Shown piece by piece: positions 59,956 to 64,000 of a stretch of DNA of 64,000 bases. The position numbers and the translations under genes are program-made. The notes under the pieces are model-generated. The model did not search any database, was not told where the DNA came from, and was given only the letters and a program-made list of their open reading frames with translations. How positions within the stretch are numbered: the stretch's first letter is position 1; each line of letters starts with the position of its first letter. The stretch covers positions 930,001 through 994,000 of the forward strand of contig NZ_JAJFAY010000001.1 in assembly GCF_021083305.1 (NCBI RefSeq), read 5' to 3'. This DNA is from Haladaptatus sp. DYF46 (GTDB lineage Archaea; Halobacteriota; Halobacteria; Halobacteriales; Haladaptataceae).

Positions 59956-61083
59956 TCACCCGACTTCCAACTCGCAGAACGATAAGTTCCAGTTCTCCTC
60001 GTCGGCCAGTCGTCGTCCGTTGACCGTCCACTCCTCGCCGGACCCGCCGACGGGGCGGGCCGAGAACCAGTAGGCGGAGGTCAACCGCGAGAGCGGGAAC
60101 CGGTCGGTCGGCAGGAATCCGTGTTCCGCCAGTACGGACCGGGGGAGCGTGGTTCCCGCCGCGGCGACGACGTCGGCGTCGCTGTAGACCGAGAGGAGGT
60201 GCCCGAAGAGCGCGGAGAGCGCCCGATTCCTCGATGGTCCGCCGGAAACCGGGAGCACGTCCGAGATGTGAACGATGGTTTGGTCCGTCCCGCGCTGTTC
60301 GCCGACGACGACGGCAACCGGGCCGTCCTCGCCGCGGTGGACGTAGGTCGTGTACTTGTAGCGGGGGTTTCGAAAGCGCCACGCGAAGAACTCCTCGTCG
60401 CGCACGGCGTGGGCGAGCGAGGTTCGTTGCGTGGCAGCGATGTCGGCGAGCATGGTCGGGTGGAGGTCGTCGTAGCGGTCGATGACGGCGTCCGATGCCG
60501 ACGAAAACAACTGGTCGCGGGCGGCGAGATAACCCCGAATCGCGGGGAGCGCGGCGCTCGCAATCGGCGAATCGGTCAGGGCAGTGGGGTTCTGCACGCG
60601 GTAGTGTTCGGTGAAGTTCGTGAGAACGCCGTCTCGGAGGGAGAGTTTGTCGGCCAACTTCTCCAGTCCCGCTTTCACGGCCTCGTTCGGGAATCCGACG
60701 ACGATGGACGGTTCTCGCGGGCCGTAGTAGTCGTAGACGTGTTTCGCCATCCGGGTGAACAACCCCTGTCGGCGGTGGTCCGGGTGGACCATTGGGTCCA
60801 CCTGCACCAGCGCGAGTTCGCGCGTTCCGCCGACCGAGAGGGGAATCGGAAGGCTCGGTCGGGCACCGACGACGTTCCCGTCCCGCTCCGCGACACAAAT
60901 CGGGACGTGTGACAGATACGGGTTGTCCCGGAACTTCCAGTCGAACCATTCGCCGCGGCCTCGACGGTCACCGAACACGGTTTCGTACAACGCCAGCACG
61001 CCCGAGCGGTCGTTGGGGGCGTACTGACGGACGACGTACGACCCGTCGGTTCCAGCGTCGGCGGTTGCCATCTCGTCGGCCAT
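59956..61083 (-). CDS. GNAT family N-acetyltransferase (Eis-like two-domain)
   Basis: 375 aa from ATG 61083 (an in-frame ATG at 61101 is also possible). N-terminal GNAT domain: VPICVAERDGNVVGARPSLPIPLSVGGTRELALVQVDPMVHPDHRRQGLFTRMAKHVYDYYG with the acetyl-CoA loop HRRQGLF, FPNEAVKAGLEKLADK. The remaining 200 aa form a second acetyltransferase-like domain (AWRFRNPRYKYTTYVHRGEDGPVAVVVGEQRGTDQ, with FPLSRLTSAYWF near the end). Two tandem GNAT domains are reminiscent of Eis. Substrate unknown. Confidence 0.8.
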   Translation of the reverse strand: MADEMATADAGTDGSYVVRQYAPNDRSGVLALYETVFGDRRGRGEWFDWKFRDNPYLSHVPICVAERDGNVVGARPSLPIPLSVGGTRELALVQVDPMVHPDHRRQGLFTRMAKHVYDYYGPREPSIVVGFPNEAVKAGLEKLADKLSLRDGVLTNFTEHYRVQNPTALTDSPIASAALPAIRGYLAARDQLFSSASDAVIDRYDDLHPTMLADIAATQRTSLAHAVRDEEFFAWRFRNPRYKYTTYVHRGEDGPVAVVVGEQRGTDQTIVHISDVLPVSGGPSRNRALSALFGHLLSVYSDADVVAAAGTTLPRSVLAEHGFLPTDRFPLSRLTSAYWFSARPVGGSGEEWTVNGRRLADEENWNLSFCELEVG

Positions 61084-61272
61084 CGGGAAGTGGACGACCA
61101 CGTCCGACGTAAATCGAGACGGTCGTTCAGGTATGTAGGTTCACGCTTCGGCAGCGAACGGAGGATACGGCTTCCCTGCTTCGATGGAAGAGATGGCGTA
61201 AATCGTTCCCCGACTGGCTCCACGGATGAACGATGCTCCGCGTTTTTCATGGGGTGTATCGGGTATGTCCGC

Positions 61273-62889
61273 ATGAAGGCAGACTCGTTTTCGGTCGCGA
61301 CCCGGACGGGGAACGTCGCGCGACTGTACGACGAAACCGCGGAGCACCACGCGGGGAAACTCGCGCTCGAAACGGACGGCGAACGGTACACGCACGTCGA
61401 ACTTCGGGACCGTTCCGCGCGCTTTGCGGGCGGATTACGCGCTCGGGGGTTTCGCCCCGGCGACCGAATCGCACTCTTTCTCCCCAACTGTCCGGAGTTC
61501 GTCGTCGCGGCCCTCGGCGCGTTGAAGGCGGGGACGCCGTTCGTCCCGATGAACCCCCAGTATCGAACACGGGAAGTCGCCTACCGATTGGAGGACAGCG
61601 ACGCGAAGGCCGTCGTCGTGGACGAATCGCTCCGCGAGACCGCCTTCGATGCGATACGGCAGGTCGATACCGACCCGCTGGTCGTCGGGCGACAGGCGGG
61701 AGACGGAAGAGAGGACGACAAGGTGGGAAGAGAGGACGATGAGACGGGGGGGGAGAATGATGAGGTGGAGAGCGAGGAAGTCCCCTTCGAAGCGGTGGAC
61801 GACGACCCGTTCGTCGCCGATCGAACGTCCGACGACGTGGCGATGCAACCGTACACCAGCGGCACGACGGGGAGACCGAAAGGCGTCCTGTTGACCCATC
61901 GAAACCTCCGGGCACAGTCGTTCATGGGTTTCGAGCGAACGGTCCTCGACGCCGACGAGGAGCGGTTTCTGTCGGTTCTGCCGTTGTCGCACATCGCGGG
62001 GTTCATCAACCGGACGTGGCAACCCCTCGTTCGGGGTGCCAGCGTGTTTCTCCGCGATTCCGAGTCGTGGGATCCCGAGGATGCGATGGCGACCATCGAG
62101 GACGAACGGATCACGAAGTTCGGAGCAGTCGCCGCGATGTACGTCGATATCGTCGAGCACGAGTCCTTCGGCGAGTACGACCTGTCGAGCCTGAAGGAGT
62201 CGATGGAGGGCGGCGCGACGATGCCGACGCCGGTTCAACAGACGTTCGAGGACGGCGTCGGCGTGGAACTGTTCGAGGCGTACGGATTGACCGAGACGGG
62301 TGGCGGCACGCACGCCGGAATCAACGCGACGTTCGGGCCGCGCTCGGGCACCATCGGACAGCCGTTTCGTGCGACGGACTGTTTGGTGGTCGACGAGGAG
62401 GGCGAGGAGGTTTCGCCGGGCGAAGCGGGAGAACTGCTCGTCCGCGGGCCACACGTCATGGCCGGCTATCACGAGCGACCGAAGGCGACCGAGGAAGCGT
62501 TCACCGACGGCGGCTACTTCAAGACCGGTGACATCGTGCGTCGCGACGAGGACAACTACTACGAGGTTCTGGGACGGAAATCGGACCGCATCGTGACCGC
62601 GGGCTACAACGTTTATCCGCAGGAAGTTGAAGAAGTGCTCTACGACCATCCCGACGTGTCCGAGGCGGCCGTGGTCGGGAAACCGGATGAGCGGCGCGGC
62701 GAAACCATCGTGGCGTACGTCGTTCCGACCACCGGCGTGACACCGGACGCGAACCGACTGCGCGAGCACTGTCTGAAGACGATGGCGGCCTACAAACATC
62801 CGCGCGAAATCGAGTTCGTCGGGACGCTCCCGCGGACGACGAGCGGGAAGGTCCAGCGATTCGAACTCGGTGGACAGGCGGACGATTGA
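61273..62889 (+). CDS. Acyl-CoA synthetase (AMP-forming)
   Basis: 538 aa from ATG 61273. ANL superfamily: P-loop-like YTSGTTGRPKGVLLTHR (194-210), the core motif EAYGLTETGGGTH (about 335), GDIVRRDEDNYYEVLGRKSD (about 420) and the C-terminal Lys motif RTTSGKVQRFEL. It activates a fatty or aromatic acid. A poorly conserved Asp/Glu/Gly insertion occupies residues 140-170 and is encoded by imperfect GAAGAGAGGACGA repeats and a G8 tract (61746-61753). Confidence 0.9.
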   Translation: MKADSFSVATRTGNVARLYDETAEHHAGKLALETDGERYTHVELRDRSARFAGGLRARGFRPGDRIALFLPNCPEFVVAALGALKAGTPFVPMNPQYRTREVAYRLEDSDAKAVVVDESLRETAFDAIRQVDTDPLVVGRQAGDGREDDKVGREDDETGGENDEVESEEVPFEAVDDDPFVADRTSDDVAMQPYTSGTTGRPKGVLLTHRNLRAQSFMGFERTVLDADEERFLSVLPLSHIAGFINRTWQPLVRGASVFLRDSESWDPEDAMATIEDERITKFGAVAAMYVDIVEHESFGEYDLSSLKESMEGGATMPTPVQQTFEDGVGVELFEAYGLTETGGGTHAGINATFGPRSGTIGQPFRATDCLVVDEEGEEVSPGEAGELLVRGPHVMAGYHERPKATEEAFTDGGYFKTGDIVRRDEDNYYEVLGRKSDRIVTAGYNVYPQEVEEVLYDHPDVSEAAVVGKPDERRGETIVAYVVPTTGVTPDANRLREHCLKTMAAYKHPREIEFVGTLPRTTSGKVQRFELGGQADD

Positions 62890-63244
62890 GTTCCGCGACG
62901 TCCTACCGGAAGACTGCGTGGGATGATGAACCGTCGTCGTCGAGAGGGGAAACGAGGAGTCGGTCAGTAGCCATCGATGGCAGTGCCGTACTCCGGCTTG
63001 CAGGCATCCGCTGTTTTTCGGGTAGGGCGACCCTATCTCGGCGAACGAGCCCACAACGACCACACGATTTCTCGTCCGATTTCGAGCGAGAGAAATCGGA
63101 CGGTAGAACGCTCAAAACGCATCACAAGACTTTTTGACGGTTCTTTCAAACGAGGAAGCCCCTCAATGAACGGCCGTGGACTCGACAGAACCGTCGAAAC
63201 TATCTACGCTGTTTTTTCCCGTTGGCGTCGGAGAAGGGAGTACC
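62890..63244. other. Gene-free region with hairpins
   Basis: No supportable gene. It contains the palindrome GCCATCGATGGC (62971-62982) and a perfect 10-bp stem GTCCGATTTC-gagcgaga-GAAATCGGAC (63074-63101) followed by a T5 run (63131-63135). It may hold the terminator of the ligase gene and the promoter of the next one. Confidence 0.5.
63074..63101 (+). terminator. Strong hairpin, possible terminator or leader element
   Basis: 10-bp perfect stem with an 8-nt loop. T5 occurs 30 nt downstream (63131-63135), so it is not a classical intrinsic terminator. Confidence 0.35.
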
Positions 63245-63613
63245 ATGAGAGTTACACCGCGGAGACTCCTCGCAACCATGTCGATAGTCGCCCTCCTCCT
63301 CAGCGCAAGCGCGGGCGTCGCGCTCGCCGATGGACAGGCCACCGACAGCACCGTCACGAAAGTGGGTGGACAGGACATCACCATCAGCGACGCCACGATA
63401 ACCGTCGCGGACACGACCCTGTCCGGGCCGGGATTCCCGAACCTCGACGTCGACCAGCAACAGTACACGCTCGAATGCTCCACGATGTCCATCGACGGCC
63501 TTCACGTCTCGTTCGACGGGAAGACCTACGAGGTCGGCCACGTGAACGTGACGCTGAAGAACATCGGCCTGACGCTCGAAAACGTTCACGTCTCGAACAG
63601 CGACGAAGCGTAG
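63245..63613 (+). CDS. Secreted small protein, unknown
   Basis: 122 aa from ATG 63245 (a longer frame from 63176 lacks a signal). Sec signal MRVTPRRLLATMSIVALLLSASAGVALA, cleaved before DGQATD. The mature protein is beta-rich (VTKVGGQDITISDATITVADTTL..., VNVTLKNIGLTLENVHV) with a single Cys in TLECSTMSIDGL. No recognised family. It is convergent with coxB, whose stop is 22 nt away. Confidence 0.65.
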   Translation: MRVTPRRLLATMSIVALLLSASAGVALADGQATDSTVTKVGGQDITISDATITVADTTLSGPGFPNLDVDQQQYTLECSTMSIDGLHVSFDGKTYEVGHVNVTLKNIGLTLENVHVSNSDEA

Positions 63614-63634
63614 ATACGACCGCCGAGAACCCTT

Positions 63635-64000
63635 TTATCCGGTCGCGTTGCCGTTCGTCGTCGAACTGTCGTTCACCGTCGCGTTGTCCTTCCCCGTCGA
63701 ATTATCGAGCCACTGCCGATACTCATCCCTCGGGAGGACGCGAACGTTCGTTCGCATGCGGGCGTGACCGGTTCCACAGAACTCGGCGCAGTAGCCGCGG
63801 TACGTTCCCGGTTCGAAAACGCGCGTGTGGATCACCGTCGTTTTACTGGGAAACACGTCCTGTTTGACCCCGAGTTGCGGGACGAACAGGGCGTGTATCA
63901 CGTCCGCGGAGGTCATCCGAACGTAGATGTCGGTGTGTGCCGGGAGGACGAGCTCGTCGTGCGTCGTGACGTTCGTCCCCGGATAGTCGAACTGCCATCC
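63635..64000 (-). CDS. coxB: Cytochrome c oxidase subunit II, C-terminal part
   Basis: The 5' end lies beyond the window edge; 121 codons remain. The reading frame is open to 64000, beginning in WQFDYPGTNVTTHDELVLPAHTDIYVRMTSADVIHALFVPQLGVKQDVFP. The CuA site is complete in this part: VIHALFVP (first His) and GYCAEFCGTGHARM (two Cys, Glu, His, Met). After this the tail is Asn/Ser/Thr-rich. It receives electrons for the haem-copper oxidase. Confidence 0.95.
   Translation of the reverse strand, partial: GWQFDYPGTNVTTHDELVLPAHTDIYVRMTSADVIHALFVPQLGVKQDVFPSKTTVIHTRVFEPGTYRGYCAEFCGTGHARMRTNVRVLPRDEYRQWLDNSTGKDNATVNDSSTTNGNATG

Overview
The window comes from a halophilic archaeon (class Halobacteria). 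The evidence is strongly acidic proteins (Asp/Glu-rich, high third-position GC), archaeal promoters (TTTAAA/TTATA boxes about 27 nt before leaderless starts), a TFB gene, archaeal ribosomal proteins L1/L10/L11/P1, diphthine synthase, archaeal Trm5, a type IV pilin with the AVSPVIG signature, and a PGF-CTERM surface protein with an (ACG/ACC)n-coded Thr/Ser linker. No marker fixes the genus. This is ordinary chromosomal sequence, without transposase, integrase, CRISPR or prophage genes.

Layout. 1-1.3 kb: initiator tRNA-Met, a DJ-1/PfpI protein and a small membrane protein. 1.4-8.1 kb: complete Dpp/Opp-type peptide ABC importer (Tat lipoprotein, two permeases, two ATPases). 8.2-10.9 kb: small unrecognised, mostly membrane proteins. 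10.9-12.2 kb: hypoxanthine/guanine phosphoribosyltransferase (hpt) with a long structured leader and a 30-codon ORF, then a low-GC patch with a pilin. 12.7-18.7 kb: full mnhABCDEFG (Mrp) Na+/H+ antiporter operon. 18.7-25.5 kb: coaBC, ABC exporter, SMR transporter, FAD oxidoreductase, SRPBCC protein and GNAT enzyme, with two repeat-rich gene-free gaps. 25.5-34.7 kb: AP-superfamily hydrolase, degenerate DHH protein, pyrophosphatase, PadR regulator, rnhA with its partner, tfb, nreA, corA and a lipoprotein. 34.8-43.3 kb: cysS, purA and many haloarchaeal conserved unknowns plus small regulators. 43.4-48.7 kb: molybdopterin oxidoreductase, menF-menD and an orphan TctA-like permease. 48.8-53.7 kb: ribosomal stalk genes with an autoregulatory-looking L1 leader, L11 and a DRG/Obg GTPase. 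53.7-64 kb: VOC protein, PGF-CTERM surface protein, dph5, trm5, tRNA-Thr with a duplicated 3' end, GNAT enzyme, acyl-CoA ligase, a secreted small protein and the start-less remainder of cytochrome oxidase subunit II.

The most interesting unexplained signals are: (i) a 185-nt multi-helix leader RNA plus 30-aa ORF in front of hpt; (ii) a 65-bp direct repeat carrying the 3' end of tRNA-Thr, and a weaker repeat flanking tRNA-Met; (iii) a DHH-family protein that has lost most of its metal ligands; (iv) a 15-nt palindrome on the TATA box of a small wHTH gene; (v) a 100-residue insertion inside the Cys cluster of DppF; (vi) strong inverted repeats before the molybdopterin gene and after the UPF0058 gene.
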